Below, one piece after another: positions 33,248 through 44,358 of a stretch of DNA of 64,000 nt (its first letter is position 1; every line of letters begins with the position of its first letter). A model generated the notes under the pieces. That model did not search any database. It saw only the letters and a list, made by a program, of their open reading frames with translations, and was not told the origin of the DNA. Source of the DNA: Tipula vernalis (Eukaryota; Arthropoda; Insecta; Diptera; Tipulidae); NCBI GenBank assembly GCA_958295665.1, contig OY282559.1, positions 263,848,057 through 263,912,056 on the forward strand, in the 5' to 3' direction. Made by a program: the position numbers and the translations under genes.

Positions 33248-33517
33248 TCAAATTGCATTTTCTACGAAATTCCAACAACGACCTTTAAATAAGTCTAAAT
33301 TACCAAAGTACAGCATATGGTTTGATTCTAATCGATTGATGATTGAAGCCAAACCGAAATTTATTCTTCGTGTCGTGACTTGGAACAGTTGTTGATTTCG
33401 AGTTCTGTAAGCCGGTGCATAAACATTGATCCTTGATAATAACGTGGTCTCGATTAGACCGTTGATTAATTTGAATAGAAAAAATTCATCAAGTAATATT
33501 CTTCTATTTTCGGGTGA
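33248..33517 (-). pseudogene. CR1-like LINE ORF2 C-terminal fragment
   Basis: A minus-strand frame of nearly 90 codons without its own start ends at TGA 33248-33250. It reads FFLFKLINGLIETTLLSRIN, then RTRNQQLFQV, then a final segment with INRL and FVENAI, the order seen in the C-terminal domains at 5.8-6.1 kb and 56.5-56.8 kb. It lies immediately downstream of Jockey-like RT sequence, in the same orientation, but seems to be from another LINE clade. Confidence 0.6.
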
Positions 33518-33544
33518 TTAATGAGGTGATTGATGTAGCAGATA

Positions 33545-35445
33545 TGTAAAGTTAATATGTGTGGTTTTTGTCTCATTTAGCTTGATTCGCCAACGCTTTG
33601 TCCAGTTACAAACCGCATTGGCCATCCTCTGGAGTTTGCCCGTTACATTAGCGACATTACTTCCAATCGCCATAATTTGCTGTGCCATCTGCAAAACTGG
33701 CTATGGTTCCTTCATTTGTGGTTGGTATGTCCCTTGTAAATAGTAAATATAGGATTGTCCCTAAAACACTCCCCTGCGTGACACCGGCAGAGATTTTCTT
33801 TAGCCTGGAGTTTTCATCCTCATATTTCACTCGAAAATGTCTATTGGATAAATCTGATCTTAGTATGGCATGGAATTACCTCGGCAGATCTCTATGCAGC
33901 TTGTCTTCCAAACCACTGTGCCAAACTTTATCGAATACTTGTGCGATGTCTAGGAATATGATTGAGCATTCTTTTTTACGTTCTAACGTTCTTTCAATTA
34001 TGTTTGTGATTCTATGCACCTGTTCAATTGTAGAATGCATTCCCCTCAATCCAAATTAATGTGGAGGAATTAGTTGTCGGTCCTCCATTATTGGTTTATT
34101 TGTATGATTTTTTATCGTTAGGTGCTTCTGCTAATTCTAGAGCCTTGATAATTTTCCAAGTAATCAACTCATTCCCCCCGTGGCGTTTTTAACAGCCATG
34201 TTACTTTTCACTTCTTCTTTTAATTCTTTGAGAGTTACTGGCCGTATGTCAAACTCATCTAGCTTGTGAATTGACATTATATTTTCGTTGGCAGTTTGTC
34301 TTGGTAGTGGTTGAAAGATTTCCTGGAGATACTCTGCAAACAGATCAGCCTTCTCTTTGTGACCTCGTGCCCAGTTCCCATCATCATTTTAAGTGGAGGC
34401 AGTTAAGTTTTGGGTCTTTTGAGTCGCTTCGTCATCTTCCACATTGAGTAATCAGAATTTTTTTTCATCAGTTAGGCTAACTAGTTATTTATTGGTTGAT
34501 TCATTTTTAACTGCTTTAAGAAGGGATTTGAGACTCTTACATAAACTGTTAAGAATTATTTTGTGCTTCGGTGGTCGATTAATTTGCTAGGTTTAACGTG
34601 CGCGTCGTTTTTCTCTTACCAACTCCCTAACTTCCATTGGGTAGTATATGTTAAGCGTCTTCTTATTTTGTATAATGGGGGTGCTTGTCAGCGCAGCGTA
34701 GGAAATTATTTCATTGAGATGTTCCAGTTCGTCGTCCATCTGGCGAGAATTTCTTATCGATACCTGGAGTTTGATTTTTTCCTCCACTAATTCACGAAAG
34801 AGATCCCAGTTTGTTTTTCAATTTGTTAATCTGAGTGGATTTCCCCTTTGAATTACCGTTTCACTGACTGCCATGATAACCAACCGGTGAGTGATCTGAT
34901 ACTAGAGAATTGCTGTTTTCAATGTGAATTTAGTTCTGAGATATACCTCTTACTACATTAAAGTCTATTAAGGTCCGGTATAGTCCACCAGAGTAAAATT
35001 CAAATTTTGATGTCTGCCCTGCTTGAAACAATTGTTTACCCTTTGACGTCGTAAGTCTAGATCCCCAATAGCTGTTTTACGCATTAAAGTCATCCCCAAT
35101 AATAAAATCACGTCCTATCAATTTGAATAGTTTATTGTAGTCCTCCCTTTTCAAGTTATGCCGTGGAGGAAAGTATATTGCAGAGACAGTAATCTGTCGG
35201 TGTTTAATGAGAATCCTTTTAGTAGTGACTTGCATTGCTCCTTCTTCGATTTTTGTTTCTACATGGTGTTTTATATTTTCTTTTATTAGTAATGCCGAAC
35301 CACCCCTTGCTCTTTCCGCTGGATGAATGGAATGATATGTTATAACCCCGGATTTTAACAAATGGCCTTCGGATATTATAGGAAAATGTCCATTTTTTCT
35401 GTATTTAAATTTTTTTTCTATTTCTGGAATTTGTTGCATAAGCCT
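33545..35445 (-). pseudogene. Jockey-like LINE ORF2 (endonuclease and RT), heavily broken
   Basis: Reading from 35440 down: an endonuclease segment (35077-35439) with HPAERARGGSALLI, ISAIYFPP-like and GRDFIIGDDFNA motifs; a linker (34593-34787); the RT start (about 34140-34340) with LQEIFQPLPRQ and LKEEVKSNMAVKNATG; then the B and C motifs (about 33690-33830), where AGVTQGSVLG is clear and the YADD-type box has become FADG. It ends near RIKLNETKTTHINF (about 33550), so the RNase H/C-terminal part is lost. Many stops and frame changes. Confidence 0.75.
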
Positions 35446-35495
35446 GTTCGCTTGTGTGAAAGTTGTGTTCTTACTTTACATTTTTTGTCGGATTG

Positions 35496-36560
35496 TCAGA
35501 TTACTTTGGTCATTTTCCATAATTCGGTTATGGAGCTCACATTGGTTGAACCCGAACCTTTCACTACCTGAGTAAATGTTCTTCTTTTCCCTGTGTTGCT
35601 TGGTTGTGGATTTTGATCCATCTGATTTGAAGTTTGAATCTTTCGAATTTCGTGATTTTGCGGTTGATTTAGTTGTTGGGTGTGATTAAATCGCTGACAT
35701 TTCTTGCATTGGTGTATGCAGGTAGTGGTTCGCATCATTGGTTCAATTTTTACCTTCATGTGAAGAATTTCTTTTATGCCATAAATGTTTTGAACATTCT
35801 CTTTGTTATCAAATACCAGCATAAAAAGAGGGAGTCCCCGTATACTAAAAGTTTCGGTTCCTTCCTGATTTTCTGTTCTCTCTTTTTTAACAATATTCAC
35901 AGCATCTAGACCTTTATTTTGTAAATCTTCCATTATTTCTTTGGTTGAGCAAGTCTGATGCAAACCTCTTGCCATAACTTGTATAGGTCGAGCTTGTTTA
36001 TCCTCATAGGTAAACCACTGATACTTTTCAGCATTCAACTTCATAGATAAGGTTCTATAAGAATCTGAGTCCAGATTATTAATTTTCCAAACGTCATTGT
36101 TTAGCGCATACTCTTTGTCAGTAACCGATTTCAGTTTTGGTGCAATGTTCTTGGTAGGGGGGACAACTTTCGGTTCGGTACTTGTAGTTCCACTATTATT
36201 TAATTGTTCAGCCTAAGGTGACGATTCAGCTTTTCTTTTTTACTCTTCCTGGACTGTTTTTTCTTCTTTATTATCCAGTCCGTTTCCCTCTCTAATTCAT
36301 CTTCATCAGTGAAATAGTTGAATTTCTCTGGTTCAATACCTTCTATTTTGCTATGTTCTTTTGAGTCCCGATTCGTTTTTAGAAGTTCATTTTCTCGCTT
36401 TAGATACTCGATTTCTTCACTTAACTTGGCAACGATTCCTCCATTTTCTGTAGGCTCTCCAAGAGTTCCATATTATCCTTTTTTAGGTCAATATTACTTT
36501 CACTGCTAGTAATGTAAAATTTCCCTTGGCATCATTTCTGGCATGCAATGTTTGGCCCTC
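35496..36560 (-). pseudogene. Jockey-like LINE ORF1
   Basis: The upstream part (about 36240-36460) is a coiled-coil-like segment (LSEEIEYLKRENELLKT) followed by an acidic then Lys-rich region. The frame 35496-36044 has MARGLHQTC, RGLPLFMLVF and the start of the zinc-knuckle domain (CKKCQRFNHTQ), matching ORF1 at 278-1090. The second half of the zinc-knuckle cluster is missing: after HTQQ the sequence passes to an Asn/Gln-rich tail. The two copies are clearly the same clade but diverged. Confidence 0.75.
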
Positions 36561-36900
36561 CGGCTGACTGGAGTACCACCTGCGGTTACAAATTTCTCTG
36601 GTTTAAGCATTGCATATAGTCTTGTTGGTCTGCGGGATGTGTGCTATTTTCCTCCCACCCACCAGTTTTAGCTGACGAGCATTACCCTATCCGCCACCGG
36701 GGTTCGCGTCCGATGGGGGTTTCAAATTCCCCTCACGGAAAACATTTATTTGCGGAATTGTATATGAATGCTGCTTTCTGAGAACACCTAACTTAATAGA
36801 AACTGTAATGTATGATTGTGGATGATAAGGATAATTATCAATTCTAGTTAGTGTATAATCACCCTTTTTAAGATTCACATAATTCGGATCAATATTCGAA
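36561..36900 (-). other. Probable 5' region of the Jockey-like element
   Basis: This block contains GC-rich sequence unlike its surroundings (around CCGCCACCGGGGTTCGCG) upstream of ORF1 in the element's orientation. It is likely 5' UTR and the N-terminal start of ORF1. A tRNA-like look of the GC-rich part did not hold up. Confidence 0.4.
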
Positions 36901-38868
36901 AGGAATAGGTCAAGCTTACTTTGTGCGTTTCTTACATGGTTGAGTTCTCACAATTCGAAACAAATATATTGTTTGGGTCATTTCATCATTCAATTGACGG
37001 AAGGTTGAAATTACCTTCTCTCGAAGTGTGTGAGTTGTAGTGTGAGTTGAATCTTTTATAAAACATCTTTACCATAGAAAAATGAAAGTGTGATTCCAGC
37101 CTTACTGTAAATTTCTGCCCCTTTCATAAACCATCATTTTTCAGTTGTATTTTTTATAGGGGAGAGAGGGTAATTTTTCAGTAAAAACCGCAATGAAACG
37201 AATTCAGGCTTGTTTCAAATAACTAAAATAATTTAATGGATTTTTTACTATAAATATTACAGTTGACTAGTTCTAGGAAATTTAATTTATTTTATTGGGT
37301 AGTTTTAAAAAATTGCTGTGTGTATAGTACAGTTATCGTGCGGTTTTTTCTATTCATAAATTTAAACTGCTGATTAAATTTTAATGGTTTTACACTATTT
37401 AATGTTTAATTTAATCATGTGCAGAGCTTGTTCGATTCCATTTGTTGTTATGTAGTTGTGATGGAGAACAGGTAATTCTTTCCTGTGTTTTATTTGCTAT
37501 GGCAAGACAATATTTTTAAAATTGCCCCTATTAATTTTTGTTTTACTGTAATTTAAGTATTTTTTTATTTTTAGAACACACCTAATCTTCGTTTTTTTTT
37601 CTTTCAGGTAAGTCAAAGCATATTTGGCAATGTGATATTTATATCGTGTTTAAGGTTTGTATATTTTATTATTCATAAAAATTCTTCTTAACTTAATTTA
37701 ATAATTTGCGACTCTAGAGGCTCTAGTGATTGAATAATACAACTTTTAAGAACTTTTAGAACAGGCAAATTTAAGTAGTGTTTTATAAGAAACACAGTGA
37801 AATTCCTCATAAAATTTGTTAAAGAGGATATTGACACAAGTGAACATTATTGAATTTTTGTTTTGTTCAAATCAATGAATTCACAACTTCTTCAACGATA
37901 ATTTCTTTATATATAATGTGGTAATCTAATCCATTATCATTCCTTACTGTTCTGAACTAAAAATTAGCATGTACAGTCTCCTAATAAAAAGAGATAGGTT
38001 TCGGAATTCTTTTCATAATAAATGATAAAACTAATCTTATTATTAAATGTAAGAAAGGATATTGACGAATTATTAAGTTTCATATTGAAATATTTTGCGT
38101 AATATTTTAAACACTAAAACTTTAAAAAGTTTTACGGCGCACCATAGAAAAGCAATAGTGGTCGGCGGCTGTTGATTTAACTTTCAACTATCAACTTTAT
38201 ATTGTAATTTGTTGGATTCTCATTCTATTTGGCAAGAGCTTTGGGCCATGATATGACTAATAATTTAAAACACTGATACCTAGCGAGGATGATACATAAA
38301 TGATGATATCAAATGATCTCCAGTTATACATATCTACTATACTGTTGAACATTTTTAAGAATTTAAATTACTCCGTTCAGAGAGCATTAGTAGTGTTCAA
38401 AATTTCTTTTCTGAAATGATTTGTGCCGTTTATCCAGCTCACAACATTATGTGAGCAACGTGACATTTTACATCCCATAGTAATTTGCTATTACGATTTA
38501 TATACGAGCTTTAAATACCAAAATAATTTATTTTTCACAAATAATACCTTTACTGGCGATTTTATTAAAGCAATTCACAAATAATGTATCGATCAACAAG
38601 TCTTTGAAATTTCAATCAATAACACTAACACGTCACAGAAAGAATTTACATTTAAAAGCTTTTGTTTTTTAAAAAAGTTATCAAATCGTAGCAAAGCAAC
38701 CTTGTGTATACCAGAGCCTACTCTATAAATAAGAGCCTCCACATTGACTGTATTTTTTACTAAGCTTAAAATAAGGTACATAATATTTTTTCTTTACTAT
38801 GCAACTATATGGGAAAACGATTATTTTCATTTACATTTTTATTCTATAAGAATTATGAGCTTTTATAC
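36901..38868. repeat. Second copy of the dispersed repeat; otherwise non-coding
   Basis: About 38280-38470 matches 25050-25215 (CCGTTCAGAGAGCAT, ACAACATTATGTGAGCAAC), and about 38540-38700 matches the 29.70-kb arm and, inverted, the 30.6-30.7 kb arm (AATAATACCTTTACTGGCGA, TCGATCAACA). At 38570-38580 it shows the uninterrupted site into which the Harbinger-like element went in the other copy. 36901-38270 shows no recognisable gene. Confidence 0.6.
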
Positions 38869-39154
38869 AGGGTGTCCCATTGGGACGAGTCCAAACGAGT
38901 AGGGCGTGTAGCTGGATCAATATGATGAAAAAAGTCCACTACGCATATGCCCGGAAATGAACCGTTACCCACTTCAATTGCATTTCAAAATTTTTAGCAT
39001 GGTACACTGCCTTGAATGATGTAAATGCCAATAACTCGTCTAAAAATTAAGATAACTCAATTGGTTTTCTATAATTTTAAAGGCACAAAGTGGCTTCTAT
39101 AATTTTAAAGGCACAAAAAAATTCATTAAACTCATTTTTTATCGAAAAACTCAC
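38869..39154. other. Mariner-like terminus and flank, cut by the outer BEL
   Basis: After TA (38867-38868) the sequence CAGGGTGTCCCATTGGGACG resembles the CAGGGTG-type starts of insect Tc1/mariner elements. No transposase follows before the LTR at 39155. A 23-bp word containing CTATAATTTTAAAGGCACAA is directly repeated at about 39070 and 39095. Confidence 0.4.
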
Positions 39155-39963
39155 TGTTGAATCTTTTTCCAAAAAAAATATATATTGAAATAAAACAATG
39201 GACTGTATTAACTTTTATATTTTATTTTAATACGATTAACAAACAACCACACTCCAGTAAGTACAATAAAAATCTAAATAATTTCGTCGTGTTTTCGACA
39301 ACTTTACCCAAAAAGTAAAAACAAAAAAAACCGTATTTGTCTCTCTCTTCTCTCTATACTAATATAGGGTAACACAAAATATAGCGTCGATATACTTAGT
39401 AAACTATATAGCAAACATAAGATAATTTCAATGTGAAGTTTTTTTTACTCCCGCATTGAAATTACCTTATTTCAAAAATAAAAAAATAAATATGTCAATG
39501 GAAGTTACATTTTTAAATTTTAATACAAAAATTACTTTGAATTCCTCTTATACTAAATTAAATTGAATATAACTTATAATACTAATAACTATATTATATT
39601 AATCCTAATTAAATGTACTTGAGACTTTCATGTATCGTAATACCTAATTAGTTAAAAAATTGATATAACAACAAAATATATATATTAAAATGTACACAAA
39701 ATAAAACTTAACATTTACACTGTGCATTAATTGCACACAGAAATGTTAGTAGCAATCAAAACCAATAATTCAAAACAATCTAGTTGTACAGATTACACAA
39801 GAAATCTTCAAAGAAACAAAGAACCGAAAGAAAATAATTGATTGAAACTTCACTAGGACAGACAAGATATTTTAAACTGTATTACTTCTGAATTTAAACC
39901 AAAAAAAAAAAAATTTTAATTAATATGTACATTCATCTGTACTTGTACATTCAGGTATATACA
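39155..39963 (-). repeat. 3' LTR of the outer BEL (right edge inferred)
   Basis: On the plus strand it starts TGTTGAATC at 39155, matching 54471 onward over about 290 bp. I place the other end at TATATACA (39963) because it gives a TGT...ACA LTR of 809 bp and is followed, on the element's strand, by a purine-rich ATGAGGTAAGGT just upstream of the LTR start. The 5' LTR is truncated, so this edge cannot be confirmed here. Confidence 0.6.
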
Positions 39964-40059
39964 ACCTTACCTCATAGGTGGTAAGTAAAATTTTGGTTTA
40001 TGTTTATAATTATCAGAAATTTTATCCAGTAAGAAAAGAAAAAAAAACAATCCATAATC

Positions 40060-43000
40060 TTAACTAGCTTCAACTGGTAAAATACACACTTTTGAAATTG
40101 ATCTTTTGAATTCTGAATTTGCTGTTTTCACGGAAACAACGCGAACTAATCCGTCTTTTCCCAAATGAATATCTGTTATCCTACCCATGTTCCATTTCAT
40201 TAGAGGGGTACCATCTTCTCGAAGCAAAACAAGTGAACCAATTTTAATGTTATTTATTGGATTTAACCATTTACGACGGTTTTGTAATTCAGACAGATAT
40301 TCTTTTGACCAACGTGACCAGAATTGCTGAAATAAATATTGCATACGTTGGAATCGTGAAAGTTTGTTTATAGGCAAATGATCAAGTGAAGGATCAGGTA
40401 ATGAATTAAGAGATTGTCCTATTAAAAAATGTCCGGGTGTTAATGGACACATGTCATTAGGATCATTTGACATTGGTGTCAATGGACGTGAGTTCAGGCA
40501 CGCTTCAACTTGCGTTACTAATGTTAAAAATTCTTCGTTAGTATAAATAGACTGACCCATAACTCGTTTCAAATGATATTTCGCGCTTTTAACAGCCGCC
40601 TCCCATAAACCTCCGAAATGTGGTGATCGTGCTGGTATAGTCTGCCATTTTATTCCTTCATTGGAACAATATCTTAGAACTTCAAATTGGTGTAATTCTG
40701 ACTTAAATAGTTCATGTAATTCTTTCAATTCTGTGCGAGCTCCTATAAAATTAGTGGCGTTATCTGAATAGATAATAGAACACTTACCACGACGAGATAC
40801 AAATCTACGAAAGGCTGCAAGAAATGATTGAGTTGAAAGGTCTCCTACAATCTCCATATGCACTGCCTTTGTAGCAAAACATATAAAAATAGAAACATAT
40901 ACTTTGATTTTACTCTTAGACCGAATTTTAGGTATAACATAAAAAGGGCCGCAAAAATCAATTCCGACACAGCAAAACGGTTTTGAAGGGTTTACTCTAT
41001 CCTTTGGTAATTGTCCCATAATTTGGTTTATTATTGGAGGTTTTGCGCGAACACAACGAATACATTCGCGAACGATCTTGCGGCAAAGGTTTCTACCTCT
41101 TGTAACCCAAAAACGAAGCCTTACTTGGTATAATAAAGATTGGGGACCCGCATGAAGTAATTCAAAATGATTATTAGAAACGAAAAGATTTGTAAACAAA
41201 TGCGTACCGGGTAACAAAATTGGATGTTGGTTATCATACGAAATTTCAGCATTAGCCAACCGACCACCAACACGCACTATCCCATTTGTATCGATAAACG
41301 GACTCAACGATTTTATTTTGCTTTTGGTTAATACTAGTTTGTTATTCCGAAGATGTTTAATCTCTTCATTATATTCGATGAACTGAACATGCTTGACTAA
41401 TCCAATCAATGCTGTTTCAAGTTCGAAACTTTGTATTGGACCGTATATACGAGATTCAGATGATTTTTGCTGACAATTTCTCAAAAAACAAAAACATGTT
41501 GCGATTACTCGAAGAAATTTTTTGTAGCTTGAATATTTTTCGAAAACATTCCAATTGGATGCCGTACAAAGTAGTATCGTTTCAAATTTTCGAAGTTCTA
41601 ATTCTTCTATTTCTATTTAAGAATTTGGAGATTTTGGCCACCTTTCCTCGGTATCATACAAGAAAGCTGGACCATTCCACCACAATGAGCAATCACGTAT
41701 TTGCTCAGGCATAAGACCTCTAGAGACAAGATCAGCTGGATTCATTGTAAATGACACATAGTGCCATGTATTAATTTCTGTCAGCTCCTGAATCTGGGAA
41801 ACTCTATTTGCCACAAACGTTGTGTATTTGGATGGTGGTGATTTAATGCGAAAGAGAGTTATTTCAGAATCAGAATACAAATAGATACCATCAAAATCAA
41901 TATTAATTATTTTCAATACTTTACTAGTTATTTGAGCAACTAATAAAGTTGCACATAGCTCAAGTCTAGGTATGTTTAAATTTTCTAATTTTGAAAGTTG
42001 TGATTTAAAATTATTCCAAGTTTCTGCCATATTTATGGGAATTATTTCATTCCAAGACAGATTAGATGTAGACCACAGAGATTGCATAAATAATTTAGCA
42101 ATAAATATCATTGGCGCACATAATCCCAACGGATCAAATAATTGAGCAATCTCCGAGAGAACCGACCGTTTAGTACATTCTTGACTTAAATTATATTTAA
42201 CAAATGAAATATTGAAAGTATCTTCGATGGTATTCCATCGCATTCCAAGGACCCTTGATAAACCATCTACTACGTCCTGTGAATCTGACATTAGTTCATT
42301 ATAGTTCGAAGCAAACTTTTGTAATTCGAAACCGCCGGATTGAAGTAAACTTATTAAATTTGCCTTTAAAGTTTTTGCTTCATCAAGAGTATTAGCACCT
42401 GTTAAAACGTCATCCATATAAAAATCACGCTTTAAAACTGTAGATGCTTTAGAATACTTAGATTCCTCATCGATTGCCAATTGCTTTAATGTGCGAGTAG
42501 CGAGGAATGGTGCTGTAGCCGTACCATAAGTAATTGTGCACATACGATAACATTTTATTTCGTCTGTTGAAGTGTCTCGCCACCAAATTCGATGTAGATC
42601 CCGCTGATTATCGCTAAGCAAGATTTGTCGGTACATTTTTGTAATGTCACCAGTAAATGCTACAGGATATTTCCGAAATCTTAATACTATTGAAAATAGA
42701 TTTTGTTGAATAGTTGGTCCTATCATGAGACAATCGTTTAGACTTAGATTTGTTGAAGTTTTCGAAGAAGCATTGAACACTACTCTAACCTTTGTAGTGC
42801 TACTGTTTTCATTTATCACTGAATGGTGAGGTAAATAATAAGTTTTACCTTGCTGACTATCAATTTTATTAATATTTTCGACGATTTTCATATGACCAAG
42901 GTCTATATATTCAGACATAAATTGTTTATAATTCCCAACTATATGTTCAGGGTTTTTAATTAATTTTGGTTCAAGATACTTGAATTGACGTAGTGCAATA

Positions 43001-43162
43001 GAACTTGATTCTCCGAGTTGCCATATGTTTGATTTTATTGGTAATGAGACAATATATCGTCCATTAGAACTACGAAATACATTATCTATGTAATGTTGTT
43101 TACACATTTTTTCATCTATAGAAAACTCATTATCAGATGCAAATTCGTCAAGCTGCCAAAAT
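40060..43162 (-). pseudogene. Outer BEL pol: RT, RNase H remnant and integrase
   Basis: The frame runs from the insertion site down to 40060 with one in-frame TAA at 41617-41619. The first part (41620-43162) has an RT with ITKMYRQI, ITYGTATAPFLA and FYMDDVLTG. The RNase H segment that should hold the SDAS catalytic motif is absent: sequence goes from the helix after the RT straight to NIPRLELCATLL, an in-frame loss of about 60 residues compared with the inner element. The second part (40060-41616) has the zinc-binding region, GIDFCGPF, YSDNATNF and FGGLWEAAVKSAK around the catalytic acids, and a C-terminal DUF5641-like domain ending in KVCILPVE. Confidence 0.85.
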
Positions 43163-43167
43163 CTTTC

Positions 43168-44089
43168 TGTCTGCACATCAATAGCAACAGCCTAAAAGAA
43201 ATTGTTTTTGTAATATTAATTAAGTTTATAACTTTATTGATGTCATCTAAATCCCATATTATTGATAAAATATTTACTCACATTAATTTCATTCGAATAC
43301 AGTTGACCATGTCGAGCAGCTGATCGGGTCATTGACATCAGTAAAGTTGTTTTACATGTAATCTCTTTTGTAACGTTTCTCAAATGAAATCAAATTAGAA
43401 TACTATAAACGATCCTTAGATAGTAATTTTAATCTACTTATCGGATAGGTTCTCTAAATCTATTTTCTGTAGTTTATTTGTACTGACATTTTCGTTGAAC
43501 ATCTCGTTTAACCTATGATTTACCTAAAATGAATACAAATAAATTAAATATTCAAGATACAGAATTTATATTTGGAACACTTATCTGTTCACTTGTTATT
43601 CATATTAATCATTTGTCTAAATCACTTTAAATTATTCACTTTACAATTAAATTTAAATTTATATTCAGATTGCCAAAAAACAAAACATAAATGTCAAAAC
43701 AAATGCAACAGCCAACATGTATTGAATATTTTATTTGCATACCTTCCGGCGAATATACATGTCTATCATTGCATTTGTTTCATTAAAATAATATTCGTCT
43801 CTTACTATTTATTATGATGAGACGGAAATATGTAAATTATATATTCTTCCCTTATGTACTACCAATTCACTTGACATAATAATTTTTGGAATTATGGATA
43901 GTAAAAAATACAGTTTGCGATTGAGAAGTCACGGGAAAAAATATAAGTGTTCATAAATAAATTTATAAAATAAAAATTTATACAAAACCATTTTTTCGAT
44001 TGAGTTTGTGATTGAGAATTAGAAGTGAGGAACCCATCGAACCAGCAATTTTTCATCTCGGAAATCTTTTACCGTACCATCAGCGTACA
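43168..44089 (+). repeat. 5' LTR of the inner BEL/Pao
   Basis: 922 bp, from TGTCTGCACATC to GCGTACA. It is repeated at 49703-50624 with a constant offset of 6535 and no difference that I could see. It is preceded by CTTTC (43163-43167), the left half of the target duplication. Short frames inside both copies (43572-43817 and 50107-50352) are identical and are not considered genes. Confidence 0.95.
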
Positions 44090-44094
44090 TTTAT

Positions 44095-44112
44095 TGGTCC
44101 TTCGAGCCGGAT
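44095..44112 (+). promoter_or_regulatory. Primer binding site, tRNA-Tyr type
   Basis: TGGTCCTTCGAGCCGGAT begins six bases after the 5' LTR. Its reverse complement ATCCGGCTCGAAGGACCA fits the 3' end of eukaryotic tyrosine tRNA with CCA. The outer BEL has a related site (15 of 18 bases) at 54448-54465. Confidence 0.75.
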
Positions 44113-44358
44113 AGGAACATTGTTCAACATTAAGCGTGGGTTCGCCATTTTGTAAAGGAAAAAACCTTAAGTATAATTTTTGTTTCATATATTTAATTTT
44201 GATAAAGTAAATTTAATTTTTTTATGTTATATTATTAAAATTTTGATTGATGGTGTGTATGATTTCCTAATTAAATACCGGTGTCTATTTGCATTCATTT
44301 TTGTTTGGTTTCTGTATTTTCTTGAACACGTTATCAATTTTACCGGTTTATTTGTGCA

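Noticed and set aside
36690..36730. GC-rich stretch with a GGGTTCG-like word, tRNA-like
   Set aside because: No cloverleaf or anticodon arm could be laid out around it; it fits the LINE 5' region better.
43572..43817. 81-codon frame, identical to 50107-50352
   Set aside because: It lies inside the LTR, is duplicated only because the LTR is, and has no recognisable domain.
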